From: Elephas maximus indicus
Taxonomy: Eukaryota; Chordata; Mammalia; Proboscidea; Elephantidae
Assembly: GCF_024166365.1 (NCBI RefSeq)
Contig: NC_064842.1
Location: forward strand, 20,369,001-20,433,000
Length of the DNA stretch: 64,000 nt
Direction of reading: 5' to 3'
The first letter of the stretch is position 1, and every line of letters begins with the position of its first letter. The translations under genes and the position numbers were made by a program. Below, piece by piece: positions 32,265-42,938 of this stretch. Below the pieces are notes generated by a model. The model was not told where the DNA came from and ran no database searches. It saw nothing but the letters and a program-made list of their open reading frames with translations.

Positions 32265-32960
32265 GTAACAGCCACCGCCCCCCACCCTCGTCCCCCTCCC
32301 CGCGTCTGCTGTACTCTCGCCGGCCCCCCGGCGCGGTCCTCCCTCGCAGCCTCTCTCCGGCGGGGGGTGGCGGCGGGGGTGGGGTGAAGCAGGGGCGTCT
32401 GGGCTGTCACCGCGCCGGGGAGGTGGGCGCCGGGGGCATGGGCGGGGGCTGGGTCACTGGAGGCTTTGGGGTGTGGGTGGGGAGGCCGAGGGATGCCCGC
32501 TGCGGATGACACTGACAGCCCCTCACTTTCCGGGGGCAGCCGGGGGGCGACGGTGCACGGGGGCCGGGGAGGGGTGTTCTCGGCCTAGCCGTACCGTCCG
32601 TGTCTGGGCTGCTCCGGCCCCGGCGCCTCTAGTCTCTGCGCAACTCTCGGTGCTTCCCCGCGCCCCTCCCGCCTGGCCGCGCGGCGTGGGGAGGGGGCGC
32701 CGGCCTGGCCTGGGGTGGCGGCGAGGTTATGTAACGCGTGGAGCGGCCGGCGTCTGTGTGTTTGGGTGGGGGGGAGGGTGCTGTCTGCCGCGCGCCCTGG
32801 CGCTGGGGCTGTCTGCGCGCGTGGGGTGGGGTGAAGGCAAGGATGCGCAGGAGTCCCCGGGGTCTCCTGCCTCCCCAGCCCACCCGGCGGGCGGCGCGCA
32901 GGAAAAGACGGCCCTGGTGGGGTGGGGGGTGTGTGGGAGGTGGGTAACGCGCTTGTCTGT

Positions 32961-34322
32961 GTTTTTAATAGTAGTGGGGTTTTGATCCGCTTGGGAGTTG
33001 TGTGCTAAGAATAGAAATGTGCGGAGATGCTGTCGCGGCTGGCGGCGGCGGCGGCTCAGGCTGCAAGTAAACAAACCAGCCTCTTCCTCGTCCACCTCCT
33101 TCCCCTGCGCATCGGTCAGCATCAGCCATGATGCTGGTGGGGCCCTTCAGAGCCAAAGTTAAAGCCTAGCTGGTTGCTGTGTTCGTCCTGACGCCTGGGC
33201 AGGGTCACCCGGTGTTTGGGATTTCCCGGGAATCCACAGCTAGGCTAGAGATACTGAATCTCTTTGGGGCCAGGTTTTCAAATATCAGTACTTACTGTTT
33301 ATCTTCTGAAAGCAGAGGCGGTGCATACGCATAAGTCAAGGTTAGGATGCTTACATTGCTTACATCAGAATACGCTATGATGAAAATAAAACCAATTTTT
33401 TTCACCAGTGTCTTATATTGGTTGAAAGCCCAGTAGGTTGTAATTGATACCCTTCCAAATAGAAATTGAACATTGAAATCTATGTATTTGTATTGATTAA
33501 GTTAGGATAAAATGGTCACGCTTTGTTCTTAGTTCATCTTGGAGCTAAAGAATATAAAATAATGATTTTTCGCAGTTAATACATGGCCAGTTGCTTCAGA
33601 TCGTCAATTTAGACTTGTTACATATTTGGTAAAGCATCGGAGTGTTATATCTAAGGCTGTAAAATCACTAAGACAACTACTGAGTTTTGTTTTTGGTAAG
33701 AGCTGATTAGGTTATATATTCAGTTAGGAACTAGTTGAAAAAACAAAGGTAGAAGAGTCCAGTAAAGATGGTTTGGGAAATAATGATTAAGACGGCACTG
33801 GGTTTTTGGGTCTTCAGAACTTGAGTGTCATTCGTGAAATACATGTAAACAAATATCCATATATCTTGAAGGTGGTTGTCTAAAACATGAAAATGTTTTT
33901 ATTAAAAGGTCTATTTATGAGTAGGTTATTAGCCTTCCGAGGTACATGACAATACAGATTTGTATACAAGCTATATCGGAACTCTAGGGTTTTTTAAATT
34001 ATTACATAATTTGATTTTGAAAGCTTATTAAGAAGATTGCATTTGAAGATGTACTTTTTTTTCCCTTACTGAGATTAACCCCGGTATCTTTGATTCAAGC
34101 TTCTGATTTTGAAATGGTAGAGTGCATATATCACATGAATGGGACAGGCATTTGGGTTTAGTTAAATGTAGGGTTTTTTCAGTTTCATGTTTGCGTTTTG
34201 TACTTAGAGTTTTAAGTTTTATTATTTTAAAAATACTATTTAGTCTAAGGTGATTTTGCAAAAAAGTTTATGAACTTATTATATGAATTTTGCCCTACTA
34301 TATTTAGCCTCTCCTTAATTAT
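32961..34322. other. AKT3 intron 1, no named feature
   Basis: CpG density falls off after a CGG run at about 33041-33056. The remainder is AT-rich intron. A 'GACGGCACTGGGTTTTTGGG' at 33791 looks like a minimal AfroSINE tail scrap. Confidence 0.5.
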
Positions 34323-34479
34323 TTGTGAATTGTTTTCCAATTTAAAATTAATTTTTAGTTTAATGATCTTGACATTGACTCTTAGTTTAAGTTGTGTATA
34401 TCACTATTTAAGGGTTCTGCTTTGGACTCTTTTTTGCTTACAGCGCCAAAAGACTGTTAAGTTTCACTGATTCCACTAT
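34323..34479 (+). repeat. Local duplication, copy 1
   Basis: About 121 bases (34323-34443) match 36036-36159 with roughly seven substitutions and a T-tract length change. Weaker similarity continues about 36 bases further. The block ends in a polypyrimidine tract plus CAG (CTTTTTTGCTTACAG), resembling a 3' splice site. No known repeat family recognised. Confidence 0.8.
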
Positions 34480-34960
34480 TTGAGTCTAACTGTGTGCTAG
34501 GGGCTGATTTGAATAAAAACTTTTAATATTTACATTTCATTCAGAAGATCACTAGCGTTAGGAAAAACTTGCTTTCAGAATCATTGGACATCTAAGCACA
34601 TTTTAGTGAAACTTGCTATTGGACAAATGTACCAAGCATAGGGTCTTGTGCTAATAAAGTAGGGACTAAATCAGGATTTTTAAAAAGTATTAATTTTGAT
34701 TTAAATATATAAGACATTTTCTTTCTTATAAAATTCAACGGACATTTCCAACTATTTGGGTTTCTTTTGAAAGAGGAACCTGTTTTACAAACTGATTTTG
34801 TAGAAGTTTAAACTTTTTGCAAACTTTGCATACTTTTCTGAAAAGATAACTGTACTTTATTTTGTTTTACCGTTTAGTTCAAGAATTCACCATTTACAAG
34901 TTAAGACAATTATTGTTAACGGTGTGTTAGTTTTTTTTTTTGATCTTGTCTTTATAGAAG

Positions 34961-35152
34961 GAGCCCTGGTGGCGCAGTGGTTAAAGTGCTGGGCTGCTAA
35001 CCCAAACCCGAGCACCCACCAGCAGCTCCATGGCTGAAAGCTGTGGCAGTCTGCTTCTGTAGGGACTTAACGGTCTTGGAAACCCTGTGGGACAGTTCTG
35101 CTCTGTCCTGTAGGGTTGCTATGAATCGGAATCACCAGTGGGTTTGGTTTTT
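34961..35152 (+). mobile_element. AfroSINE
   Basis: GAGCCCTGGTGGCGCAGTGG head, 'GCTGTGGCAGTCTGCTTCTG' middle and 'GCTATGAATCGGAATCACCA' tail. The head is close to consensus. Confidence 0.92.
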
Positions 35153-36035
35153 TGGGTTGTTCTTATAGTATTAAAGAAATAAAGTATTTAAATATAAAAC
35201 CATTTAGATTTAAGTAACATTCAGGAACAGAAAAACCAACCATATTCATTTTGTTTTAACCAACTCAGCCTTGTAATTTGACTTGCATTTTAATTTTTCT
35301 TAATATCAATGAATGCACATAGTTTTTGTATAAGATTTGTGTTGGGATATTTAAATCATTTAAAATTAACTCTTCTTACCTCCAGATGTTAGAGTGTGCA
35401 TCAGTATTCTAACTCCTGGTGTCACAGAGTATGTGCTTTTCTAGAGTTGCCTGAAGCTAGCCCTGAATCATTTACTGTTAAATGTTTTATCACCAGTTTT
35501 TATGTATGATGGGCTAGATTCACTTTAGAGTTAATGCTAGCCAGTACCTGGTGAGCATTTGCCATGTATTAATTCATTTAATCTTCACAACAACCTCTGC
35601 TACACTTTTGAAAGTGATTTTCACATGAGAAAAACACTTACTTTGGCATCGTAAAAATCTGTTTTAACTTTCCTAATTTTAAAACATTTTTTATTTTAGT
35701 CTCTTTCATAACTTGTTTGCACCATTATTAGAGTTTGCAGTGACATTGCTAAATTTAGGTAAGGTAGTGGAATCAAAGTAGTAAGAAAAGTGTCCTGAAA
35801 CTGTTAATGACTGATGTATTAACATTCCTTTTCATTTCACTTGTTTCAGATACCAAATTAAATGCCTCAAATGTGTACGTATTTTACTGTAGCATCATAG
35901 TAGTTCTCAAGTTAGATGTAAACACATTTCCTTTACTGGGTTATCATCAAGTACTAGTCAATAGATGCTTCTTGACCTGTGGATTTCTATTTTAGTTCTC
36001 TTTTCAGTATTGCTTATACTGAAAACGATATTATT
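35153..36035. other. AKT3 intron 1; possible MIR/L2 remnant
   Basis: 'GTATTAATTCATTTAATCTT' (about 35566) has L2/MIR-like wording. Otherwise nothing that I can name. Confidence 0.4.
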
Positions 36036-36195
36036 TTGTGAATTTTTTTCCAACTTAAAATTAATTTTTAGTGTAATGATCTTGACATAGACTTTTAGTT
36101 TAAGTTGTGTATATCACTATTTAAAGGTTCTGCTTTGGACCTTTTTTTTTTGCTTATAGCTGCAGAATACTGTAGAGATTTTGTGTTTCCAACTG
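36036..36195 (+). repeat. Local duplication, copy 2
   Basis: Second copy of the segment at 34323, 1713 bases downstream, in the same orientation. It ends in TTTTTTTTTGCTTATAG, again a splice-acceptor-like end. A 109-codon ORF overlaps this end (36105-36434) but shows no recognisable domain and includes a poly-lysine stretch from an A-run. Confidence 0.8.
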
Positions 36196-37706
36196 GGTAT
36201 ATTTTACTAATACTCAGAGGAAAAAGTAAAAAAAAAAAAAAAAAAATTTACTGGGAGAAAACACAAAAAAGATTTTCAAGTGAGGAATTTTCCCCCCTAG
36301 TTTTGAGTAAGAAGGCCTCTAAGTACATTTTGTTAAAGGAGAGATGTGGAGGAGAGCCAGTGTTTCACCAACCAGTTTTTAGCTCAAATTTTATCAAAGT
36401 TAAATTTTGTAGTTTGAATGTTTTATCTTCCTAACTATACATTCAACTTTTTGAGGACAAAGTGTGTGCAAACGTGATACTGCCGCTTACAGTGCTGTCT
36501 ATACCTGAAGTAGATAACCAGTAGGTTTTGTAGAATCACAAATATTAGCTCTGGGAGAGCTATACAGCTATTGGGAGTTTTTCTGATTCTCTGGGTTTTA
36601 TGGCTAAGGAAACTGAGGCACAGTTAAAGTGACCTTATACATCATCGCTCAGGTAGGCAGAGTTGGGAACAAGGACCCGCGTTCTTTGGTCCTTCCGGTG
36701 CTCATTCTAGTAACACCACTGTGATGAGCCTTGTTAGAGGATTGCATACGTACTGGTTAGCTATCAGTTTAACCGGGTGGTAAATCTGTGAGACTGATTT
36801 TTTGTCAACTAGTGGACCATGTACCAATTGTATTTCATATGTATGTGTGGATTGTTTTCACTTTATAATCAGGGAGGTCTCCAAGACAGATTTCAGAAGG
36901 ATTTTACATGTGTATGGAAAAGTATTATTGAAAAAATTGCCAACTATACAACCAAAATCCTTTTAGTAGCAATTCTCAACCTGTTCAAGTTGTTACAGGT
37001 GCCTTCACACAGAGATAAACCATGCTTTATGTGAGAAATGTAGTGACAGCTTACCAATGGCTTGTTCAGTGGTTTAGGTGAACCAGAGCAATCCAATGAG
37101 CTTTTTCCTAGTTGTTTCAAATTAGGGCATTAAGTATGCTACCTAGCACACATTGCTATTTTATTTGATTCATCATGGACGTGTTGGTTGAATTGGAACT
37201 CAGATACCCCCAAACAGGCATAGAGAAGAGGAGAAAAATATGTAATTGTATCTGTATTTTAACATTTGTAAGGTTGCTTTTTTAAGAATTCTCTTGGCAT
37301 TTTGGAAGAACTATTATTTTGTGTGAAAGTTAGAAATTTTCTTCTTTGCTTATTTTGCCATAGTGTGAAACTCAGTGAAGATATCTATAGAAAGGTTTTT
37401 AAGAACTCTTTCAAAGTGCATTAATATACTCTAAGCAGAGGAAAGTTATCCAATATATAGAGTTTGTGTGATTTACTTCATATATGATATGCCTTTAACA
37501 GAATAATGCTCTTAAAAGGAACAGGCTGACTTAGAATTATTTGAGGTGCAGGCCACTTTGTCTTGAATTCCTTTCTACCTCAGTATTTTTCTTCTACAGA
37601 CCCTGTTTAAAAGTTTGATATAGCCCTATGCTTTTATTATGGCAAGTATTGGTTTTACCTATTTCTTGAAATCAGCAAATGCCATAAAATTATATTACAG
37701 TTGCCC
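36196..37706. other. AKT3 intron 1; MIR-like remnant at about 36.56-36.72 kb
   Basis: 'GGCTAAGGAAACTGAGGCAC' and 'GGCAGAGTTGGGAACAAGGA' are MIR/L2-like. The rest is AT-rich intron with no gene. Confidence 0.5.
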
Positions 37707-37716
37707 TTGACCATCA

Positions 37717-37870
37717 CTGGGACCCTGGTGGCACAGTGGTTAAGTGTTTGGCTGCTAACCAGAAGGTCAGCAGTTCAAATCCATCAGCCACTCCTTGGAA
37801 ACCCTGTGGGGCACTTCTGCTCTGTCCTGTAGGGTTGCCATGAGTCAAATTTTACTTGATGGCAAGAAGT
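37717..37870 (+). mobile_element. AfroSINE with 10-bp target duplication
   Basis: Exact TTGACCATCA on both sides (37707-37716 and 37871-37880). 'GGGACCCTGGTGGCACAGTG' head and 'GCCATGAGTCAAATTTTACT' tail. The short subfamily. Confidence 0.93.
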
Positions 37871-37880
37871 TTGACCATCA

Positions 37881-38752
37881 TTAGTATTTCAAGGTAGTAA
37901 CATTCTATTGTATTTGAACATTAGTTGTCTTTAATGAATTCAGTTTAGCTAGTATATCAAAAAGTGTATTTTATGTAATGTTAATTATAGCAAGAGTTTG
38001 TAGTTTAGAGAAAGTTGTAGAATTGTAGCTTTTAACTTAAACAGTATAAGAAATTATTACCCTTTGAATTTTGTTCTTATTCATAAAAAGAATTGCTGGA
38101 GTACCTTTTAACTTTATGTCAGCCTATATTTAGTTTCTGTTGTTATAATTTAGTATGTGATGCTGTAATTATATTTAGTTTTTAATGTATTTGAAGATAT
38201 TGTGCTTTACTGGACTGGTGAGAATAAAACTTGACACTGAAAAGATGTTCAGAACTATTTGGAAATGTTAACTACGTAATTTTGAGAGTTCATGTTATGG
38301 TATTTGGTAGAAAACTCCCCAGATTGAATGGTAGGTAGTTACTCTGCAGCTAACAGTTCTTGTAGCTTCAAAATTGTGAATGCAGTAGCTACTCTACAGG
38401 TATCTTTTGTAAGAGTCAAATGAGGTGGCATTTGTGAAAGCCCATTGATAACAAATCATGGATTTGTTACACTACACATTTTTGAGTAGATAAAATTTTT
38501 AAAGATGTGTGAAAAAGTTTAATTATTAAAATTGAATGGTTGGTTGCCATAAGTAAATGACTATTTTTTAAAAATTCTTGAATAATTAAGAAAATGTGCC
38601 ATTCTTTCCCGTTTTTCTTCTGTGATGGATAATTGTGAGCAATGTTGATGCTTGTCTTTTTTTTTTTAAGAGCCAAAACTTAATGTCAACAAAAATAATT
38701 AAAAGACATCAATATTAAGAGCCCAAAACTATAAAGACAACAACAACAACAA
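37881..38752. other. AKT3 intron 1, no named feature
   Basis: AT-rich. It ends in an ACAACAACAACAACAATAAA tract at about 38739 that leads into the next repeat. Confidence 0.5.
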
Positions 38753-39450
38753 TAAAAGCAGCTACTTAGGCTGCTTCCCCAACCCCCCCCCCCCCCAAAA
38801 AAAAAAAAAGGTTTTTACTTAGGCTGCTTATATACGACCAAATACCTCATGGTATTTAGTTCCATGGTTTGGAGGTTTAGGGTCATGGTTTCATCAGACA
38901 TCCAATTAATTGGCCAAACAACCTGTTTAGTACTTCTGTTTTACCTGCTAGTTCGTTGCATAGTGCCTGAGGTCTTAAAGGCTTGCAGGCAGCCAACCAA
39001 GGCACAACAATTGTTCTTTATTTGCCTGGAGAAACAGAGGAAGAAGGAAAGTCAGGAATAGAAGGAGGAAATGGAATGTGTTGCTAATTGCCCCCATGAA
39101 CAATTGCCTCGTTTGCCATGAGACCAGTACTGGATGGTGCCCGGCTACCATTACTGAACATTTTTATCGAAGATTCAATAGCAGAATCCTGATCAAAAGG
39201 GGTAAAATGCAGAAGATTTCAAATCCTCATGGACTCAGACCTTCTGGAGCCATGGAGGCTGGATGAACCCCTGAAACCATTTCCCTTAAATCTGTGAACC
39301 TTAAATCAGAAGGTTCTCCTGATAGTTTAGTTGAATTAGTAAAGAACGTTGCCTTGAGCGTTGTGCTCTTTTACGAACTATCTTTATGGGATCAAATTGA
39401 CAACAGCAACTTCAAAGATTAGATTGGAAATTTAGAGGGGTGTGAGTTAA

Positions 39451-40621
39451 CTCTTTCAAGACACAGTTATTTTTCTTTTGGATTTTTCGTTGATAGTATG
39501 TGTTTTCACTAATGAAGGCATGCTGACTACAGGACCAATTCAGAATTTTTGTTATGAGTTATGGATATTGATACTCATTATCTGGCATCACATATGTCCT
39601 GGTGGTCTCTGGATGACATAAATCTTGCTGATATGGGTCAGTGATAAAATTAGGTTTAAATTTTATTTCTTGAAAATGTGCAAAACATGAGGTAAAACAT
39701 GAAGGCACCTGGCAATGACCGCACATAAATTTTGTTCTAGTCTCCTTCTTCTTAGCCTTTTTATTATTTTTCATGAAACTTTTCAAAACATGGTACAATG
39801 CATTCTTCCTTATTGCAGAAGCAGTACTTATAGCCCAAATAAATAAATAAAGCCAAGAGTTTTTTTTTTTTTTAATTTTAGGACGATTACCACTACAATA
39901 CATTCTTCATTACTGCAAAAGCAGTACTCAGAGGCAAAACAAGTAAAACTAAAGGAATTTGAATCTCAGGAAAATTACCACTACTATATGTTCTTCATTA
40001 TAACAAAAGTAGTACTAACAGCTAAGAAGCAGAAACAGCTGCCCTGGAATACTGCAGAACTGCTCACAGTGGTGCATTCCACATGTTACATGTCGGAGCA
40101 ATGATTGGACCCTCAGATTGAAAGCAGGATAGGAACAATTTATAGGAGTTCCAGTCTCTTGAAAAGTGCTGCTGCAATGCATTATCCTTTATTGGAAAGG
40201 CATTATTTACTGAATATTACATTATTCAAAAGATAGGAAAGAAGGGAGCCAGTGATACCTGGAAACAATGACTGGCATAAAGGAGAAAATGGCCGCTATG
40301 ACTGAATGAAGACTGGTGATAGCTTATTCTCACCATAAGTACATTCTCATGAGAATGTAGTAGAAGGGAAACTACTGAGGAGGCAGACCTGTCAAAACCT
40401 GTCAGCATTTTAGGAAATTCTTGCATCTGGGAGGCATCACCTAAGACAATGCTTGATCTACACAAAAATGAGGTTCCCACTCAGGATTTTTGAGTTTCAC
40501 GCATTTCAGAGTCTCCCACCTTGAGGCTAAATGTGTTAAAATTGGGCTGCCCCCTTTCCAAAGAACTCCAGAGGCATAAAAAGTGGGTAGGCTACCCTAT
40601 GGCCCACGGATCTTGAAAGGG
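39451..40621 (-). mobile_element. piggyBac-like DNA transposon, 1171 bp
   Basis: It sits between two TTAA tetranucleotides (39447-39450 and 40622-40625), the exact target duplication of piggyBac elements. Its ends are inverted: CTCTTTCAAGA on the left against CCCTTTCAAGA read inward from the right (10 of 11 identical), fitting the piggyBac CCC-start terminus. A short palindrome GGGTAGGCTACCC lies about 30 bases inside the right end. It splits an L1-type 3' UTR, so it is younger than that LINE copy. The minus strand carries transposase-like C-terminal sequence near the left end, so the element points minus. At 1.2 kb it is too short for a whole transposase (usually about 1.7 kb of coding) and no catalytic DDD blocks were recognised. 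It is a non-autonomous derivative. Confidence 0.8.
39640..40210 (-). pseudogene. Degenerate piggyBac transposase C-terminus with multiplied Cys-rich module
   Basis: Read on the minus strand, 39667-39751 gives KKKETRTKFMCGHC then QVPSCFTSCFAHF. 39769-39830 gives YCFCNKEECIVPCFEKFH. Both fit the C-terminal cysteine-rich domain of piggyBac transposases (C-x2-C..C-x3-C-F-x2-[YF]-H), which binds the transposon ends. Upstream, 39885-39931 gives YCFCSNEECIVVV and 39973-40019 gives YYFCYNEEHIVVV. Weaker nucleotide-level matches lie at 40058-40107 and 40163-40210. Spacing is about 90-105 bases throughout. Stops and frame changes occur between units, so nothing is translated as one protein. The domain assignment is from motif spacing, not a profile search. 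The tandem multiplication is visible at the DNA level. Confidence 0.6.
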
Positions 40622-40790
40622 TTAATGTGGGAGGGACAATTTGGAAAAGGAGGGTGAGAATGGTGGAACAACTTGAACCTAATCAGAGACACTGAGTTGT
40701 AGAAATTGTTGAATTGGTGTATGTCCTGCTCTGTATATGCTCAACAACATCCAAAAAAACCAAAAAACAGCCAAAAGAATGTTGAAGGAA

Positions 40791-42004
40791 AAGATAATTT
40801 TAATGTGTTTAATGTGTTGCAGTTAGTAGAGGTCTATAGGAAACACTAATGAATGGGGAAGAATATTATAACTTTAAGTGTTTAATATAGGTGCTTCCAT
40901 AGTCCTTAAATTTAGTTTTGTTTTTAAGATGGTTTAATCCCATTCTCCTTGTTGACTTATGATATTAATTTACTTTGCCTGGTCTTTAATAGTTGTGGAA
41001 ATCTGTGTCTACTTTCCTTCATTCATTCCAGTTTGTTGAATGTCCCAAGCATTGTCAGATTGCCTGCCTAAATTATAATGGGATCAAATAAAGTAAAAGA
41101 TATGAAAATGTTTTGTAAACTGTAAAATGACATTGAAATACAATTATTATCAAATTTTCAAATAGTTCTCAATGAAGGTACTTTTAGTGTAACTGCTTTG
41201 TGTCACTTCTGAATCAAATTTGCCAAGAATTTTCTGTGAAACTTTTTATAAAAGTGGGGAAAAAATTAGATTATTCAACATTGAAATATTTAATGGGATA
41301 AGCTTTAAAGAAAAATAAATTTTGTCTGTTATAGCTCATTGGATAGCATAAAATTCTAGACAGGTGAGGACTGTTGGAGGAGGTGAAATTCGCTCTGTCC
41401 TAGGAAGCAAATTACAAACCTAATATCTACCTTATTGTTTTTGCAGATCAGTGTTTTTAGTAACATGAAAGGCTGGATAGGAGACTGTGGATGATTTGGG
41501 GCACATGAGTTGAGAGAGTAGCATAGTTATGCGGTTCATCCATCCATTTTTCTGGTTACCTAAAATTTATGCCTGTGTTCCTGGACCACTACGACTGTAT
41601 GTCTGGACCATGTTTTTTGGTCCCCTTCTATGGAAGTGGTTTAGTGAATTCAATTGTATGTTGACGTTTTGCTTTTTTGATGGAGAGGAACAATAAGAAA
41701 TAGCTCTGAAACTCATTGCTCTGTGTATGGGGGTGATGTTTTCGAGGACTTTGTTTATTACACTGTAAGCTATTTTATGAAGACTCATGGAATAAATTTT
41801 TGATTTTTATCCCAGGAAGAATGGTAATTGTATTCCTTCTGAGAAACTCTTTTTTTTCTTTTTTAAAAAGTTTATGGATACTGTAAAATGGAAACTGATT
41901 GTATCTCCTTACTTGCATTGTCTTCCTGAAAGCTTTGTGCCAGATTTGTGGCCCTCCTTTCACACATACGTAGACTCTTGACTCTAGCTTCTTTTTACCT
42001 AAGG
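40791..42004. other. AKT3 intron 1, no named feature
   Basis: AT-rich intron with only incidental ORFs on the minus strand. Confidence 0.5.
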
Positions 42005-42225
42005 CAGTACAGTTCTGGAGTTACGAATGCAGGCTTGAAGTCAGATAGCCTGGGTTCAGATCTTTTCTCCATCTTTCATTAGCTGTGTTTGAGTTGGGCA
42101 AGCTGCTTAATCTCTGCAAGCCTTAATTGCCCTGTCTATAAGATGGAGTTAATAGTACCCTCTTAGAATTGTTGTTAAAGTAACCTGAGAATAATAGATC
42201 TAAGTACCTGTATTAGTTCTTGACA
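42005..42225 (+). mobile_element. MIR
   Basis: A well-preserved MIR: 'CAGATAGCCTGGGTTCAGAT', 'GAGTTGGGCAAGCTGCTTAA' and 'CCTGTCTATAAGATGGAGTT'. This gives the tRNA-like head, core and 3' part in order. Confidence 0.85.
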
Positions 42226-42827
42226 CTTCTTGAAAGTTAATATTTTTTCCACTTTAATATTCCCTTTGTTTCACTTTTGTTGTCTACTTAAATAATTGAT
42301 TTTATATTGTGTATTTTTTGTAATCTACCCAAAATATTTCTTGGAACAACACAGAGTAAGAATACACAAATGTTGGTTTCTTGGCCCATGGTATTTTACG
42401 TAACGTACAGCAATTAAAAACATTCATAATTGCTTTGCCAAAACTATTTCTGAAATTACAGGGATTTTGAAAGTAGGCATACATGAAGATTTGCTTTTAG
42501 GTCACTGAACTTTCATCTCAAACTCACATCACCCTACAGATTTTCCCTATTGTATGTGTAGGTGGGACAGAGCTTTTCTTAAGACATTTCTGTTGCAACA
42601 TCTTATGGTAAAAGTTTCACTATCATTTGAAATCCGTCACAAGACCGGGGAAGTGCATTCATTCTAGAACTATTTAATAAATAAGTTCCCAAGTTTGAAG
42701 AACTAGACTTTTATGTGAGGTCAGGCCAGTTGAAGACATTTACAAAGAATTAGTTGTTTGTTATTGCTATGTGCGTTGCAAGAATGGAAAAAAAAAAAGA
42801 AATTCTTTCTTCAATACTTCCTTCCAG
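42226..42827. other. End of AKT3 intron 1
   Basis: AT-rich intron ending in a pyrimidine tract (TTCTTTCTTC..CTTCCTTCCAG) that forms the 3' splice site for exon 2. An A-run lies at 42788-42798. Confidence 0.6.
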
Positions 42828-42938
42828 GCTGAGTCATCACTAGAGAGTGGGAAGGGCAGCAGCAGCAGAGAATCCAAACCCCAAAGCTGATATCACAAAG
42901 TACCGTTTCTCCAAGTTGGGGCTCAGAGGGGAGCCATC
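42828..42938 (+). other. AKT3: AKT3 exon 2, 5' UTR part
   Basis: Begins directly after the TTCCTTCCAG acceptor with GCTGAGTCATCACTAGAGAG. A short CAG run ('GGGCAGCAGCAGCAGAG') follows, then 'CTCAGAGGGGAGCCATC' before the start codon. There is no upstream ATG in these 111 bases. The sequence agrees with my memory of the human AKT3 leader. Confidence 0.93.

Larger units (their letters stand above)
31100..32960 (+). promoter_or_regulatory. AKT3: CpG island / AKT3 promoter
   Basis: An abrupt switch from AT-rich DNA to about 1.9 kb of very GC-rich, CpG-dense sequence, the only such block in the window. It contains many GC-box-like GGGGCGG/CCGCCC runs, a palindromic CRE at 31635, and no obvious TATA box near the presumed start, as expected of a broadly expressed CpG-island promoter. 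The candidate first exon ends inside it at 32264, about 10.7 kb upstream of the AKT3 start codon on the same strand. Several long ORFs cross it on both strands (up to 330 codons, minus strand). They are consequences of GC-rich composition with few stop codons, not genes. The exact transcription start cannot be read from sequence. Confidence 0.9.
38753..40790 (+). mobile_element. L1-type 3' UTR split by a piggyBac-like element
   Basis: The left part (to 39450) has 'ATGGTTTGGAGGTTTAGGGT', 'GATGGTGCCCGGCTACCATT' and 'GGAGCCATGGAGGCTGGATG'. The right part (from 40622) gives 'AAAAGGAGGGTGAGAATGGT', 'GAAATTGTTGAATTGGTGTA' and an A-rich end near 40790. Removing 39451-40625 rejoins it cleanly through one TTAA. 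A C-run next to an A-run (38785-38810) lies at its start. L1 3' UTR identity is from memory. Confidence 0.65.

Noticed and set aside
33791..33811. AfroSINE insertion from GACGGCACTGGGTTTTTGGG
   Set aside because: Only about 20 bases match, with no TSD visible. Too short to call as an element.
36105..36434. 109-codon ORF in AKT3 intron 1
   Set aside because: Includes a lysine run from an A-tract, no domain, and it overlaps the end of a local duplication that is not open in the other copy.
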